A DNA stretch of 64,000 bases from Solidesulfovibrio magneticus RS-1 (GCF_000010665.1 NC_012796.1:2819501-2883500); one strand, 5' to 3'; positions 35,020 through 44,767 are shown, numbered from the stretch's first letter. Program-made: numbers and translations. Notes: generated by a model not told the origin, from the sequence alone.

Positions 35020-36570
35020 TCAGCCCTGAAGGATGGCCGCAAAAGCCGCCGCGCAGGCGCCGTAGCGGCGAATGCGCGCCACAAGCCCGTCGATGTCCAC
35101 GACTTCCTCCTGGGCTTGGCGTTGCCACAGTTGGGCCAGGGTCGCCAGATAAGGCGAGGCCGACCACAGGGCGGCCAAGCGGTTGTAGCTGGCAAGAAAG
35201 CGCTTCTTCATGGCCGGATTGCGCATGGCCAGCCCGGCTTGGCCCTCGACGAGGCGCAGCAGATCGACGGATTGCGACAACAGCCGCGACAATTCCTGGC
35301 GCTCGACCTCGGGCAGCGGCGGCAGCGGCCTGGCCGGCGGGACATGGGGAACATCGTCAAGGAATTGACGAAGAACATGACGCTGACAACGCAGCCACAC
35401 GGCCCGGGGAGTGGTTTCGTGGCCGGAGAGCGAAACGAGGTCCATGAACCCTTCGGCGTCCCGCGCGGACAGCCAGGCCCGGGCTCCGGAATAGGCTCCG
35501 GCCGGAAAACGCCCGTCCCGGATCCAGGCGAGGACGGCTTCGGCCACGGCTTCGGGATCGATGGCGTCCAGACAGGCGTGACTGCGGGAACAAGCCTCCC
35601 GAAACGAGCAGGGATGGCACGGCATGTCCGGCTCCAGACACAGACAGCCCTCCAGATAAGGGCCGGTGTCGAAGGGTTGGGCAGTGGCCAAAAACAGGGC
35701 CACGCTCGGCACCCCCAGGCCGGCGGCCAGATGGAGCGTGCCGGTGTCGTTGGTGACCAAGAGCCCCAGCCGGGCCACCACAGCTGCCAGCGTCGGCAGC
35801 GAGGTGGCTCCGGACAAGTCCAGGCAGGGGCCATCGAATATCTCGCGAAAACAGACCGCCAGGGGTTTTTCCGAGGCTGCGCCCACGAGCACGGCCAAAA
35901 TGCCGCGCTTTTCGTGGAGCCGTGCCGCCAGCCGGGCAAAACGCTCCACCGGCCACTGCCGGGCCGCCGCGCTGGCCCCGAGCTGGAACCCCACGACCAA
36001 CAAGTCGTCACAAGGCCCGGCCCCGGCGAAAAGCGCTGCCGCTTCCTCGGCCGCCGCCGCCTCAGGCCGGCGCAGGGCAAAACGTCCCGGCCCCTGGCCC
36101 ACGCCCGCGGCCTTGCGGAAAACGTCCACGATATTAAAAGGACACAGCTCGCGCCGGGTCGATGACGCCTCCAGAAACGAGGCCCACAGGTTGGATTCGT
36201 GGCGATAGCCGAAAGGGTCCAGGGTAAAGCCGCGCACGGCCTCGCCGCACAGTCTCCGGGCCATAAGCCTGGCCGGCAGGGCCGCCGTCAGGTTGACCAC
36301 GCAGTCCGGCCGGGCCCGGGTCGCCACCGTATCCGCGAAGTCGGCCACCGTCGCCAGGGCCAGCTTCCAATCGACATCGAGGCTGGCGAGAAATTTCGCC
36401 CCGGGCAGGGGAAAAACTTCCGATACGTCAGCCAGCAACCCGGCCGCGCCGGCAAAATTTTCCAGACAGGCCAAAGAAACACGGTCCCCCCCAGCGGCCA
36501 GTTCGCTGACGGCCGGCTGGGATTGGAGCAAATCGCCAAAGCGGGTGAGGTTTTGCAACACGATGTTCAT
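35020..36570 (-). CDS. Glycosyltransferase family 9 (heptosyltransferase-like)
   Basis: A 516-residue GT-B glycosyltransferase. The N-terminus MNIVLQNLTRFGDLLQSQPAV has the family 9 start with the conserved D for acceptor activation. The C-terminal half has GASAAARQWPVERFARLAARLHEKRG, the WPVERFA donor-site pattern, and LLVTNDTGTLHLAAGLGVPSVALFLATAQPFDTGPYLEG, the D-T-G-x-x-H/M sugar-nucleotide signature. A further 170-residue C-terminal extension (about 340-516) with a possible CxxC...C cluster (CLEPDMPCHPCSFREACSRSHAC) is unusual for heptosyltransferases; such extended versions occur near flagellin genes. Likely LPS-core or flagellin glycosylation; substrate unknown. Confidence 0.87.
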   Translation of the reverse strand: MNIVLQNLTRFGDLLQSQPAVSELAAGGDRVSLACLENFAGAAGLLADVSEVFPLPGAKFLASLDVDWKLALATVADFADTVATRARPDCVVNLTAALPARLMARRLCGEAVRGFTLDPFGYRHESNLWASFLEASSTRRELCPFNIVDVFRKAAGVGQGPGRFALRRPEAAAAEEAAALFAGAGPCDDLLVVGFQLGASAAARQWPVERFARLAARLHEKRGILAVLVGAASEKPLAVCFREIFDGPCLDLSGATSLPTLAAVVARLGLLVTNDTGTLHLAAGLGVPSVALFLATAQPFDTGPYLEGCLCLEPDMPCHPCSFREACSRSHACLDAIDPEAVAEAVLAWIRDGRFPAGAYSGARAWLSARDAEGFMDLVSLSGHETTPRAVWLRCQRHVLRQFLDDVPHVPPARPLPPLPEVERQELSRLLSQSVDLLRLVEGQAGLAMRNPAMKKRFLASYNRLAALWSASPYLATLAQLWQRQAQEEVVDIDGLVARIRRYGACAAAFAAILQG

Positions 36571-36672
36571 ACCGGCTCCATGACGGACTTTGGCGTTTCG
36601 GACAAATTGCCGCGACGGACGCGGCCGACTTGTTGCCCCGGCTTGAAGGTGCTACCAGCAAAGTCAGGCAGC

Positions 36673-37905
36673 ATGGCCCGGCCGGCCGGCCCCAACACAC
36701 CCATGAGCACCCCCATCGACGATAACGCCATCGCCGCCAAGGCCCTGGAACTGGAGCGTTTCCTTCCCGAAGGCCGTCGCGACGAATTTCGCCGTCTCAT
36801 CGAGACCCTGGCCGAGGCCGCCGCTTGCCGGGAGAACCAGACCGCCGAGATCGGAGAACTGCGCGGCCAGGTCCGCCGACTGGGCGCCCGGGTCGTGCGG
36901 ATGCAGGAAATCTTTCGGGCCAACGACCAGGCCTTCGCCACTTTCCGCTCGGCCATGCTCCTGTCGCGACGGCTGCGACGCATGGCCGATCTGCCCGACA
37001 TGCTGGCGGAATTGTCCCGTACCATGGGGGTCGCGGCCCTGACCTGCCTGCTTTCCCGGGAACAATTCGCCGCCTACGTGCCTCCGGGATTCCCCTGCCC
37101 GACGGCCAAGGCCCTGGGCGCGGCCGTAAACGCCCTGCCCCGGGGAACCGATCCCCGCCGGGTCTACGTCGGCCCTCTGGCCGCCCTGCCCCGGCCGGAT
37201 TTCTTTTTCGATCCGGCCATTCTGGCCGATCAGCCCAAACTCCGGGACGGTTCGTGCTTTATCGCGCCCTTGGCCGACAAGTATCAGCCCAAGCGCCGCA
37301 TCGGCGTCCTGGCCATGGCCGACGTCGATCCCTCGCGCTACACGCCGTCCAAAGGGACGGATTTTCTGGAGCATTTCTGCGAGGTTTTGGCCGGCGATCT
37401 GCTCCACGTCAAGATCCATGAGGAATTGGCCCGGCAGCGCGAGTCCGACGAACTGACCGGCATCCCCAACCGGGCCTTCCTGCGCCGCCACGGACCGGCG
37501 CTGTTAAGCCTGTCCGCACGCCGGGAAGCACCGGTGGCCCTGCTTTTTTGCGACCTCGACCGGTTCAAGGCCGTCAACGACACCTTCGGCCACGAGGCCG
37601 GCGATCTGGTCCTTGGCGACGTGGCCCGGGCCATGGCCGCCCGGGTGCGGGTCTATGACCTGCTGGCCCGGCTTGGCGGCGACGAATTCGTGGTGGTCAT
37701 GCCCGACGCCGGCGCCGACGAAGCCGCCGTCATGGCCGAACGCATCCGGGACTGCGTGGCCGAGGTGGCCGCCGAGCGCGGACTGCCCGGGCTGTCTGTG
37801 TCCATCGGCGTGGCCTTGCATGCCCCGGGCCAGGACATCGACGACCTCGTACGGGCGGCCGACGCCGCCATGTACCGGGAAAAACGCGCTCCGGCCGCCG
37901 GCTGA
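36673..37905 (+). CDS. Diguanylate cyclase with GAF-like N-terminus
   Basis: Synthesises c-di-GMP from two GTP. The start is set at 36673 (410 residues; 36703 is an alternative) because the longer frame back to 36199 would overlap the antisense glycosyltransferase. Residues 20-90 are helical (coiled coil), and 90-235 form a DUF484/GAF-like sensor (MLLSRRLRRMADLPDMLAELSRTMGVAALTCLL, SCFIAPLADKYQPKRRIGVLAM). The GGDEF domain starts at SDELTGIPNRAFL, has the active site RLGGDEFVVVMPDAG, and an inhibitory RxxD (RVYD) five residues before GGDEF, so product feedback is likely. No membrane segment. Confidence 0.9.
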   Translation: MARPAGPNTPMSTPIDDNAIAAKALELERFLPEGRRDEFRRLIETLAEAAACRENQTAEIGELRGQVRRLGARVVRMQEIFRANDQAFATFRSAMLLSRRLRRMADLPDMLAELSRTMGVAALTCLLSREQFAAYVPPGFPCPTAKALGAAVNALPRGTDPRRVYVGPLAALPRPDFFFDPAILADQPKLRDGSCFIAPLADKYQPKRRIGVLAMADVDPSRYTPSKGTDFLEHFCEVLAGDLLHVKIHEELARQRESDELTGIPNRAFLRRHGPALLSLSARREAPVALLFCDLDRFKAVNDTFGHEAGDLVLGDVARAMAARVRVYDLLARLGGDEFVVVMPDAGADEAAVMAERIRDCVAEVAAERGLPGLSVSIGVALHAPGQDIDDLVRAADAAMYREKRAPAAG

Positions 37906-37951
37906 CAATTCCCGGGCCGTCCCGGAGCAAACTGCATCCCAGGAGCCTTCC

Positions 37952-39658
37952 ATGGTTCTTTGCCGCTTTTTCGTCTGGCTGTTGTCCATTCTCCTTGCTT
38001 GCGCCGCGACCCCGGTCGAGGCCTCGGCCGCGTCCCGAACCGCCCGGCTGGCCGGGGAGATGACCCTGGAGGAAAAAGTCGGCCAGGTGTTCATGGTCTG
38101 GTTCGCTGGCCCAGCCGTTTCCGACGACATCGCCGGTCTGATCCGGCAGCGCCATCTCGGCGGCGTCATCCTCTACGGCGTCCCGGGCAACATCGAATCT
38201 CCGGGCCAACTGGCCGCCTTAAACGCCGGCCTCCAGGCGGTGTCCGCCGCCACCAGGCATGGCCTGGGCCTGTTGATCGGCGTGGACCAGGAAGGCGCGC
38301 CCGTGGCCCGGCTGCGAAAAGGCTTCACCCTCTTCCCCAGCCAGATGGCCCAGGCCGCCACTGGCAGGGCCGATCTGGCCCGCCTGGCCGCCTCGGCCAC
38401 TGCCCGGGAATTGCGGGCTGTGGGCATCAACGTCAATTTCGCGCCCGTGGCCGACGTCAACGTCAATCCGGCTAATCCGGTCATCGGCATCCGGTCCTTT
38501 GGCTCCGCGCCGGCCGACGTGGCCCGTTTCACGGGAGCGGCCACGGCCGGCTACGGCGCCGCCGGCATGATCTGCACGCCCAAACATTTCCCCGGCCACG
38601 GCGACACGACCATCGATTCCCACGTCGGCCTGCCGCGCTCGGACCATGACGCCGCCGCCCTGGACAAGCTTGATTTTCCGCCCTTCCGGGCCGCTTTCGC
38701 CGCTGGCGCGCCGGCGGTCATGACCGCCCACATGGTCGTCCCGGCCCTGGACGGCGAACCCGACCTGCCGGCCACCTTGTCGCGCCGGGTCCTGGAGGGG
38801 ACGCTTCGCGGCCGCATGGGTTTTGACGGCGTCATTTTCACGGATTCCCTGGGCATGGGGGCCGTGGCCGACACCTACGGCATCCCTGAAGCCTCGGTAC
38901 GGGCCCTGGCCGCCGGGGCCGACGTGCTGCTCGTTGGCGCGGACGCCGGCCGCTCACCAGGCGAACGCCTGGCCGCCATGGACGCCGTCGCCGAGGCCGT
39001 GCGCTCGGGGCGCGTGCCCATGGCCCGGCTCAACGCCGCCGTGGGGCGTGTCCTTCGCCTCAAGGAACGCTACGGCCTGTTGGACGCCGCCGCCCTGGCC
39101 AATCCCGTTCCCGACCCGGTCAGCCAGATCGGCCGCCCCGAAGACGCCGTGCTGGCCCGGCGCATCGCCAGACGCAGCCTCACGGCCGTTGGCCCGACAA
39201 GCCCCGCCCTGCCCCTGCCTGCCGAGAGCTGTCTGGTCATCCGGCCGCGCCTTGGCCGCGAGGCCGTGGACGCTGAAGCCGAAGCGGCCATCGCCGCCTG
39301 GGCCGGGCCGCGCGCGCTCTTTTTACCGGCCGATCCCGATGACGCGGCCATGGCCGAGGCCCTCGACAAGGCGGCCCAGGCCGGCAACGTCGTTTTTTTG
39401 GCCACGGACCTGCGCCGCCGGCCGGGGCAGGAACGGCTGGTCCGGGAGTTGGCCGCCAAGGCCGGCCGCGGGTTCGTGCTGGTGGCGGCCCAGTCGCCCT
39501 ACGATCTGGCCCTGGTCCCGCAGTCCGGGGCGCGGCTAGCCACCTACGGCGAAGCTCCTGCCAGTCTGGAGGCGCTTTATCAGGGCTTGTTTGCCCCCTT
39601 TCGCTTCTCGGGCCGCCTGCCTGCCGTTTTGCCGGCTACGGCCCTCAAACAACAATAA
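37952..39658 (+). CDS. Exported GH3 beta-N-acetylhexosaminidase (NagZ-like)
   Basis: A 568-residue glycoside hydrolase family 3 enzyme. AGGAG precedes the ATG at 37952. A signal peptide (LCRFFVWLLSILLACAATPVEASA) directs it to the periplasm, unlike cytoplasmic NagZ. The catalytic loop KHFPGHGDTTIDSH contains the acid/base histidine H212, and the nucleophile is D298 in FTDSLGMGAV. A C-terminal domain of about 190 residues (380-568) beyond the TIM barrel may be the GH3 alpha/beta sandwich. It probably releases GlcNAc from peptidoglycan fragments. It lies 47 bp after the diguanylate cyclase gene; co-transcription is possible. Confidence 0.9.
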   Translation: MVLCRFFVWLLSILLACAATPVEASAASRTARLAGEMTLEEKVGQVFMVWFAGPAVSDDIAGLIRQRHLGGVILYGVPGNIESPGQLAALNAGLQAVSAATRHGLGLLIGVDQEGAPVARLRKGFTLFPSQMAQAATGRADLARLAASATARELRAVGINVNFAPVADVNVNPANPVIGIRSFGSAPADVARFTGAATAGYGAAGMICTPKHFPGHGDTTIDSHVGLPRSDHDAAALDKLDFPPFRAAFAAGAPAVMTAHMVVPALDGEPDLPATLSRRVLEGTLRGRMGFDGVIFTDSLGMGAVADTYGIPEASVRALAAGADVLLVGADAGRSPGERLAAMDAVAEAVRSGRVPMARLNAAVGRVLRLKERYGLLDAAALANPVPDPVSQIGRPEDAVLARRIARRSLTAVGPTSPALPLPAESCLVIRPRLGREAVDAEAEAAIAAWAGPRALFLPADPDDAAMAEALDKAAQAGNVVFLATDLRRRPGQERLVRELAAKAGRGFVLVAAQSPYDLALVPQSGARLATYGEAPASLEALYQGLFAPFRFSGRLPAVLPATALKQQ

Positions 39659-39695
39659 AGCAACTACATACGTCGTCTTAACACCTCAAACAGCA

Positions 39696-39724
39696 TTGAC
39701 CTTTCGCCTCAAATGGTATTGTAT
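39696..39724 (+). promoter_or_regulatory. Candidate promoter for the H-NOX chemoreceptor gene
   Basis: TTGACC (39696-39701), 17-bp spacer, TTGTAT (39719-39724) in an AT-rich patch 28 bp before the start codon, with CAGGAG as the ribosome-binding site. The -10 is weak; a TATTGT two bases earlier is the alternative. Confidence 0.4.
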
Positions 39725-39751
39725 GAAAACAAATTGTAATCAGGAGCATCC

Positions 39752-41881
39752 ATGAACGACCATAGCGCCACGCCGTCGCCCGGCGCGCCAACCCTGTTGC
39801 TGGGCCTGGCACTCAGTGTTTGCCTCCTCGTCGTCGCCTTCTTCCCCAACTTATATATTGCCATTCCGGTAGCCGTTGTTGGCTGCATTGCAGCCGTTGT
39901 CCTCGCTTCACGGGTCAACGCTCCCATACGGATGCTGTATCAGGGGTTGTTGACAATCAACAATGATCCAACTGCGTTTCATCTTGACGACGTCAATGCC
40001 TGGAAAGCACTTGGACCGCTTGGTGAACAGGCCGCCCAGGCCCTTTCCTGCAACATGTTGCGGCGCGAGTATTACCGAGGCGCGGTCAATGCCGTCAGCA
40101 CGCCGTTTTTCATCACCAACAAGGACGGCATCATCACCCATTGCAGCCAGAGTTTGTGCGACATGTTGCGCAAATCCAAAAATGATGTTGTGGGAAAGAC
40201 CGTCAGCCAGGCCGTCTATAATAAAACCGGCATCTCGCTTACGGAGAAATGCTTAAGCGAAGGCAAGGCGTTGCAGGCCGAACGCGACCTGACCCTGTGG
40301 GACGGCCGCATTCTGCCTTGCTTTTTCTTTGTCGCCTGCTTTCACGGCCTGCGCGGCGACCTGCTCGGTGCGGTGGCCACGATGACCGACCTGACGCCGC
40401 TGCGGGCCAAGCAGGAAGAACTGGAGCACGCCCAGGCCGAACTGCGCAACCTTGGCGGCGAAATCAACGAACTGGCCCAACGCGTGGCCTCGGCTTCCGA
40501 AGAGCTGTCCGCCTCCTCCGACGAACAGGCCCGGGGCGCCCAACAACAAAAGGGGCAGTCCGACGCCGTGGCCACGGCTATGGAAGAAATGACGGCCACG
40601 GTCATGGAAGTGGCCAAAAACGCCGCCCAGACTTCCGATGCCGCCGAAAGCGCCAACACGGCTGCGGAAACCGGCTCGGTGGAAGTCCGGGAAGCCGTGT
40701 CCGGCATTAAGGCCGTGGCCGAATCAGCCGGCAAGCTCGGCCAGGTGCTCACTTCCCTGGACGGCCAGGCTGCCGAGATCGGCCGCATCATCAGCGTCAT
40801 CAACGACATCGCCGACCAGACCAACCTGCTGGCACTCAACGCCGCCATCGAGGCGGCCCGGGCCGGCGACGCCGGTCGCGGCTTCGCCGTGGTCGCCGAC
40901 GAGGTGCGAAAACTGGCCGAAAAGACCATGACCGCCACCAAGGAAGTGGAAAAATCCATCCGCGAAATCCAGGACGGCTCCCAGCACGCCGTGGCCTCCA
41001 TGCAGGAGACCGAAGCCCGGGTGGCGGCCAGCACCGAGGCCACCCACAAGGCCGGCGAATCCCTGGAACGCATCATGGCCCGCATCCGCGAGGTCAACGG
41101 GCAGGTCAGCCAGATCGCCACGGCCGCCGAACAGCAATCCGCCGCTGCCGAAGAGATCAACCGCAACATTGAAGTCATCGCCCATGTGGCCGCCGAGGCC
41201 GACGAAGGCGCGGGCCAGACCGCCCAGGCCACGCGCGAACTGGCCGAACTGGCCAATTCCCTGCTTACCCTGGCCACGACCTTTGCCCAGCGTCAATCAA
41301 ACGCCGTCCACCTCCGGGAATCCAGCGGCAACATGAAGGGCATCCTGCCCAAGCTCATGCAAAAATTTATCAAGGACCAGTACGGCGAGGCTGTCTATGA
41401 AGCCATGCAGGAAGATATGGGTCACCCCACCTTCCTGCCCACCCAGAATTACCCGGATCAGGTGCTGCGCCAGATGGCCGAACTGGCGGCTCAAAAAGCC
41501 GGCAAGACCGTTAAGGACGTTTTCCTGGTTCTTGGCCGCTACACCATCAAGGGCTTCCACAAGCACTACCCGCGCTACTTCAAGGGCGACACCCTCAAGG
41601 AATTCTATCTGACCATGAATGACACCCACGCCCGGCTCACCAAGGACATGCCCGGACTCATGCCCCCCCGCTTCACCTACGAAGACAAGGGCAACCGTCT
41701 GATCATGACGTATATGTCCAAGCGCGGCTACCCGGAATACTACGAGGGCATCTTGCGCGGAGCCGCGGAGTTCTTCAAGGAATCCGTGGATATCACCGTG
41801 TCATACAACGACCCCCACACGGCCCGGGCCGAGATCGTCTTCCGTTCGCCGCAAAAAGGTCCCAAGGCTCTTGGAGCCTAA
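39752..41881 (+). CDS. Methyl-accepting chemotaxis protein with PAS and C-terminal H-NOX heme domain
   Basis: A 709-residue receptor. Two close hydrophobic segments (residues 12-52) anchor it with almost no periplasmic part. A PAS domain (about 110-220: [23 protein letters not shown]) precedes the signalling domain, whose tip starts near D355 ([24 protein letters not shown]). Residues 528-709 are a full H-NOX (HNOB) domain, starting [19 protein letters not shown]. The proximal heme ligand is H626 in MNDTHARL, 98 residues into the domain (H102 in the Thermoanaerobacter protein), and the propionate-binding YxSxR motif is Y654-M-S656-K-R658. It should bind heme and sense NO or O2 to steer swimming. 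Ligand choice cannot be told from sequence. Confidence 0.93.
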   Translation: MNDHSATPSPGAPTLLLGLALSVCLLVVAFFPNLYIAIPVAVVGCIAAVVLASRVNAPIRMLYQGLLTINNDPTAFHLDDVNAWKALGPLGEQAAQALSCNMLRREYYRGAVNAVSTPFFITNKDGIITHCSQSLCDMLRKSKNDVVGKTVSQAVYNKTGISLTEKCLSEGKALQAERDLTLWDGRILPCFFFVACFHGLRGDLLGAVATMTDLTPLRAKQEELEHAQAELRNLGGEINELAQRVASASEELSASSDEQARGAQQQKGQSDAVATAMEEMTATVMEVAKNAAQTSDAAESANTAAETGSVEVREAVSGIKAVAESAGKLGQVLTSLDGQAAEIGRIISVINDIADQTNLLALNAAIEAARAGDAGRGFAVVADEVRKLAEKTMTATKEVEKSIREIQDGSQHAVASMQETEARVAASTEATHKAGESLERIMARIREVNGQVSQIATAAEQQSAAAEEINRNIEVIAHVAAEADEGAGQTAQATRELAELANSLLTLATTFAQRQSNAVHLRESSGNMKGILPKLMQKFIKDQYGEAVYEAMQEDMGHPTFLPTQNYPDQVLRQMAELAAQKAGKTVKDVFLVLGRYTIKGFHKHYPRYFKGDTLKEFYLTMNDTHARLTKDMPGLMPPRFTYEDKGNRLIMTYMSKRGYPEYYEGILRGAAEFFKESVDITVSYNDPHTARAEIVFRSPQKGPKALGA

Positions 41882-41937
41882 GGCCTCAATCTGGCGCTTG
41901 CCCGGTGACCCGTTCCGGGCAAGCGCCCCGCGCCGCC

Positions 41938-42975
41938 ATGCCGCCCTCGCCCCTCACCATAGCCTACTACGGTTTCGATGATCCCTTTGCCGCCTGCGCC
42001 CGGCTGCGGGTATACGAACCAGCCCGGGCCCTGGGGCCGGCCGTACGGTTGATCCCCGGAGTCGCCGCCCAAGGGGCCGGCCATGCCGTAAGTCCGGCCG
42101 TTATCGAATCGGCCAACCTCATCCTCATCCAGCGTTTTTTCCCCGGACCGGCCACGGCTTCCCTGCTCGAGGCGGCCTTCGCCAGCGGCAAACCCGTTGT
42201 GTACGACACCGACGACGATTTCGAGGCCACACCGCCGGAACACGCTTTTTTCCCGCACCTGGCCCCGCTTTTGCCTTTCGTCCGCGACACCATCGCCCGG
42301 GCGGCCTGCGTCACGGTGAGCACACCGGCCCTGGCCGCCGTGTACGCCGGTCGCGCCAGACAGGTGCGGGTGCTGCCCAACTTCCTGCCCGACGCCCTGT
42401 GGAGCCTTGCCGCGCCGCCAAAGCGTCCGGTTGCCGCCATCGGCTTTGCCGGCACGCCATCTCATGCCGCCGATCTGGCCTGCCTTGCACCGGCCTTTGG
42501 CGAGCTTGCCCGACAACCCGATTTCACTGGCCGGTTCGTTTGCTTTGGCTGCCCGACGCCGCCGGATTTTCCGGCCGACGCCACCGCCATCCCCTTTAGC
42601 GCCGACTACGCCGCCTACGCTGCCCGTCTGCCGCGACTTGGCCTGTCCATTGGCCTGGCACCTCTGGCCGACACGCCTTTTAATCGGGTCAAAAGCGCGG
42701 TCAAATGGCAGGAATACACCGCCGCCGGGGCAGCAAGCGTCTGCGCTGATCTGCCGCCCTACCGCGAGGTGGTGGAGGATGGGCGCACCGGACTCCTAGT
42801 CGGCCCGGACCCGAGAGATTGGGCCCAGGCCGTGGCCCGGCTGGCCGGGGATGCCGGTTTGCGCCGCCGCCTGGCCCTTCAGGCCCGGGAAACTCTTGAC
42901 CGCAGCCATTTGCTCAGCGCCCAGGCCGCCGTCTACGGCGAGCTCTGGCGGGACATTGCCCAGGGAGGCCCATGA
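41938..42975 (+). CDS. Glycosyltransferase (GT-B, family 1/4-like)
   Basis: A 345-residue GT-B glycosyltransferase from ATG 41938 (a GTG at 41905 would add 11 residues). Features: LTIAYYGFDDPFAACARLRVYEPARAL at the start, LILIQRFFPGPATASLLEAAFASGKPVVYDTDDDFE, then the C-terminal donor-binding half with VRVLPNFLPDALW, AAIGFAGTPSHAADLACLAPA, KSAVKWQEYTAAGAASVCADLPPYREVVEDGRTGLLVGPDPRDWAQAV. The 4-base overlap with the next gene (42972-42975) indicates translational coupling of the two glycosyltransferases. Substrate unknown; surface polysaccharide or protein glycosylation is likely. Confidence 0.85.
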   Translation: MPPSPLTIAYYGFDDPFAACARLRVYEPARALGPAVRLIPGVAAQGAGHAVSPAVIESANLILIQRFFPGPATASLLEAAFASGKPVVYDTDDDFEATPPEHAFFPHLAPLLPFVRDTIARAACVTVSTPALAAVYAGRARQVRVLPNFLPDALWSLAAPPKRPVAAIGFAGTPSHAADLACLAPAFGELARQPDFTGRFVCFGCPTPPDFPADATAIPFSADYAAYAARLPRLGLSIGLAPLADTPFNRVKSAVKWQEYTAAGAASVCADLPPYREVVEDGRTGLLVGPDPRDWAQAVARLAGDAGLRRRLALQARETLDRSHLLSAQAAVYGELWRDIAQGGP

Positions 42976-44642
42976 TGACTCCGCTCTGGTTGGACACACC
43001 CGGTTTCCCGCTACCGCTGGCCGATATGCTCCTGGCCGGAACCCTTGGCCGCGACCACCTGCTACGGGCGGCCGCCATGGCCCAGGCGGCCGGGGAAACC
43101 GCGCCTGACAACGCCGACTGGCCGCGCCTTCGCCGCCAGCTGCTGGCCGCCGCCCTGGAGGAAGACCCGCTTTACGGCCCGACGGCCGGCGCCCTGGCCC
43201 AGGCCCTTCGCGCCGCGCCCCCGGGCCGGATCAATCCGGCCTTCTCCGCTCAGGTCGAGGCCCTGGCTGCCCGGTTCAGGCCGCCCGAGAGCGTCGCCTA
43301 CTATGAACGGCTCCTGGCCGCCAGCAACCCGGGGCGTATTGAGGCCTATCTGGAAAACGAGATCCGAAACGGCCGGGCCGCCCTGTTCTGGCTCCACATC
43401 GCCCTGCATCGGGCCGTCCTTGGCCGGGATTTCGACCGGGCGGCCGCCCTGGCCGGACTGGCCCTGGCTGGAGAGCTGACGCCCTTGGGGCACAAGGTCG
43501 CGGGCGACCTAGCCCTGCTTCGCGGCGACTCCCCGGCCGCCCTGGCCGCTTACGACGCGGCCGAGGCCCTGGCCCCCTGGCCGGCGGGCCTGTTTCGCCG
43601 TCCCCTGGCTGCCCTGGCCGCCGGCCGGGAGGACGTTGCCGCCAAAGCCCTGGCTGCGCTTCTTCGGGACTTCCCCGAGCACGTCTCGGCCGGTCTGGCC
43701 TTATACGATCTGATCTCAGGGCGTCGCCGCGGCCTGGGGCGCCTGGCCAGCGACCTGTGCGTGGCCCTTTACACCTTCAACAAGGCCGACGATCTCGACA
43801 AAACCCTGGCCAGCCTTTTTGCCTCGGACTTTTCCCGGGTGGACGGGACCGTGCGCACGCTGCTGCTCGACAACGCCTCCGGCGACGCCACGCCCGACGT
43901 GGTCGCCGCCTGGACCGACCGGGTCGGGATCGACCGTTTGGCCGCCATCCGGGTACCGGTCAATGTCGGCGCGCCGGCCGCCCGCAACTGGCTGGCCAGC
44001 GATGATCGTCTGGCCGAGGCCGCCCATGTCGCCTACCTCGATGATGACGTGGATTTGCCCGTCGATTGGATCGCCCGGCTTGCCGCCGCCGCCGAGGCCT
44101 ATCCCGAGGCCGGCGTCTGGGGCTGCCGGGTCCTGGACGCCGTCAATCCGGCCATTGCCCAGGGAGTCGATGTCATGCTCCTGCCCCCTGATCAGGGGCA
44201 GGAGGAGCCGCAGCTCTCGGGCCTTCATGCTCAAGGATTTGATTTCGGAGGCTTTGCCCACTTACGGCCGTGTCTCACCGTCATGGGCTGCTGCCATCTC
44301 TTTCGTCGGGAGCGATTGCTTGGAACCGGCGGCTTCGACATCCGCTTCAGCCCGTCCCAGTACGACGACGTGGACCATGACTGGCGACTGGCCTTGGCTG
44401 GCACGCCGCCAGTCTATCAGGGGCATCTGGCCGTAGCCCACCGCCGCCCGGCTCCGGCCCTGGTCCGGCCGCGCCCGGACCAGTTGGCCGGCGGGCAAGC
44501 CAACTGGCAAAAACTCGCCGCCAAGCACGCCGGGCGCTACGCAGCCATGGCCGCCGCCCTCCGGCAGGCGACCACAAGCGATCTGCGCCGCAAATACGAG
44601 GTGTTGGCCCAGGTCGGTCCTAGACTTGACGCCGGCTTTTGA
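42972..44642 (+). CDS. Glycosyltransferase family 2-like protein with helical N-terminal region
   Basis: A 556-residue protein. Residues 1-255 are Ala/Leu-rich helical repeats, possibly TPR-like (AALAGLALAGELTPLGHKVAGDLALLRGDSPAALAAYDAAEAL). The GT-A domain begins near 260 with LCVALYTFNKADDLDKTLASLFASDFS and includes TLLLDNASGDATPDVVAAW, VNVGAPAARNWLA and VAYLDDDVDLP, the DxD-type metal motif. A GCCHLFRRERLLGTGGFDIRFSPSQYDDVDHDWRLALAG segment matches family 2 acceptor-site pattern. Its start overlaps the upstream glycosyltransferase stop. Substrate not predictable. Confidence 0.85.
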   Translation: MMTPLWLDTPGFPLPLADMLLAGTLGRDHLLRAAAMAQAAGETAPDNADWPRLRRQLLAAALEEDPLYGPTAGALAQALRAAPPGRINPAFSAQVEALAARFRPPESVAYYERLLAASNPGRIEAYLENEIRNGRAALFWLHIALHRAVLGRDFDRAAALAGLALAGELTPLGHKVAGDLALLRGDSPAALAAYDAAEALAPWPAGLFRRPLAALAAGREDVAAKALAALLRDFPEHVSAGLALYDLISGRRRGLGRLASDLCVALYTFNKADDLDKTLASLFASDFSRVDGTVRTLLLDNASGDATPDVVAAWTDRVGIDRLAAIRVPVNVGAPAARNWLASDDRLAEAAHVAYLDDDVDLPVDWIARLAAAAEAYPEAGVWGCRVLDAVNPAIAQGVDVMLLPPDQGQEEPQLSGLHAQGFDFGGFAHLRPCLTVMGCCHLFRRERLLGTGGFDIRFSPSQYDDVDHDWRLALAGTPPVYQGHLAVAHRRPAPALVRPRPDQLAGGQANWQKLAAKHAGRYAAMAAALRQATTSDLRRKYEVLAQVGPRLDAGF

Positions 44643-44677
44643 CGGCAGGAACGGCGACGCGTCTGGCGCTGCGTCCC

Positions 44678-44703
44678 TTAACAAATACGATAGTATTTGT
44701 TAA
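44678..44703. repeat. 11-bp perfect AT-rich inverted repeat in a convergent gap
   Basis: TTAACAAATAC (44678-44688), loop GATA, GTATTTGTTAA (44693-44703). It lies between two convergent genes, so a bidirectional terminator is the natural guess, but the stem is AT-rich and no T-run follows on either strand. The AT content stands out from the surrounding sequence. Confidence 0.5.
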
Positions 44704-44767
44704 AAATAATCAATGATAGTAGCCTGTTGCCCGCGAGTTGCTTTGTATGCTTTTGGAGGGCGCGACA

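Noticed and set aside
36199-36672. N-terminal extension of the diguanylate cyclase frame
   Set aside because: It would overlap the glycosyltransferase gene on the other strand, and the added residues have no domain character.
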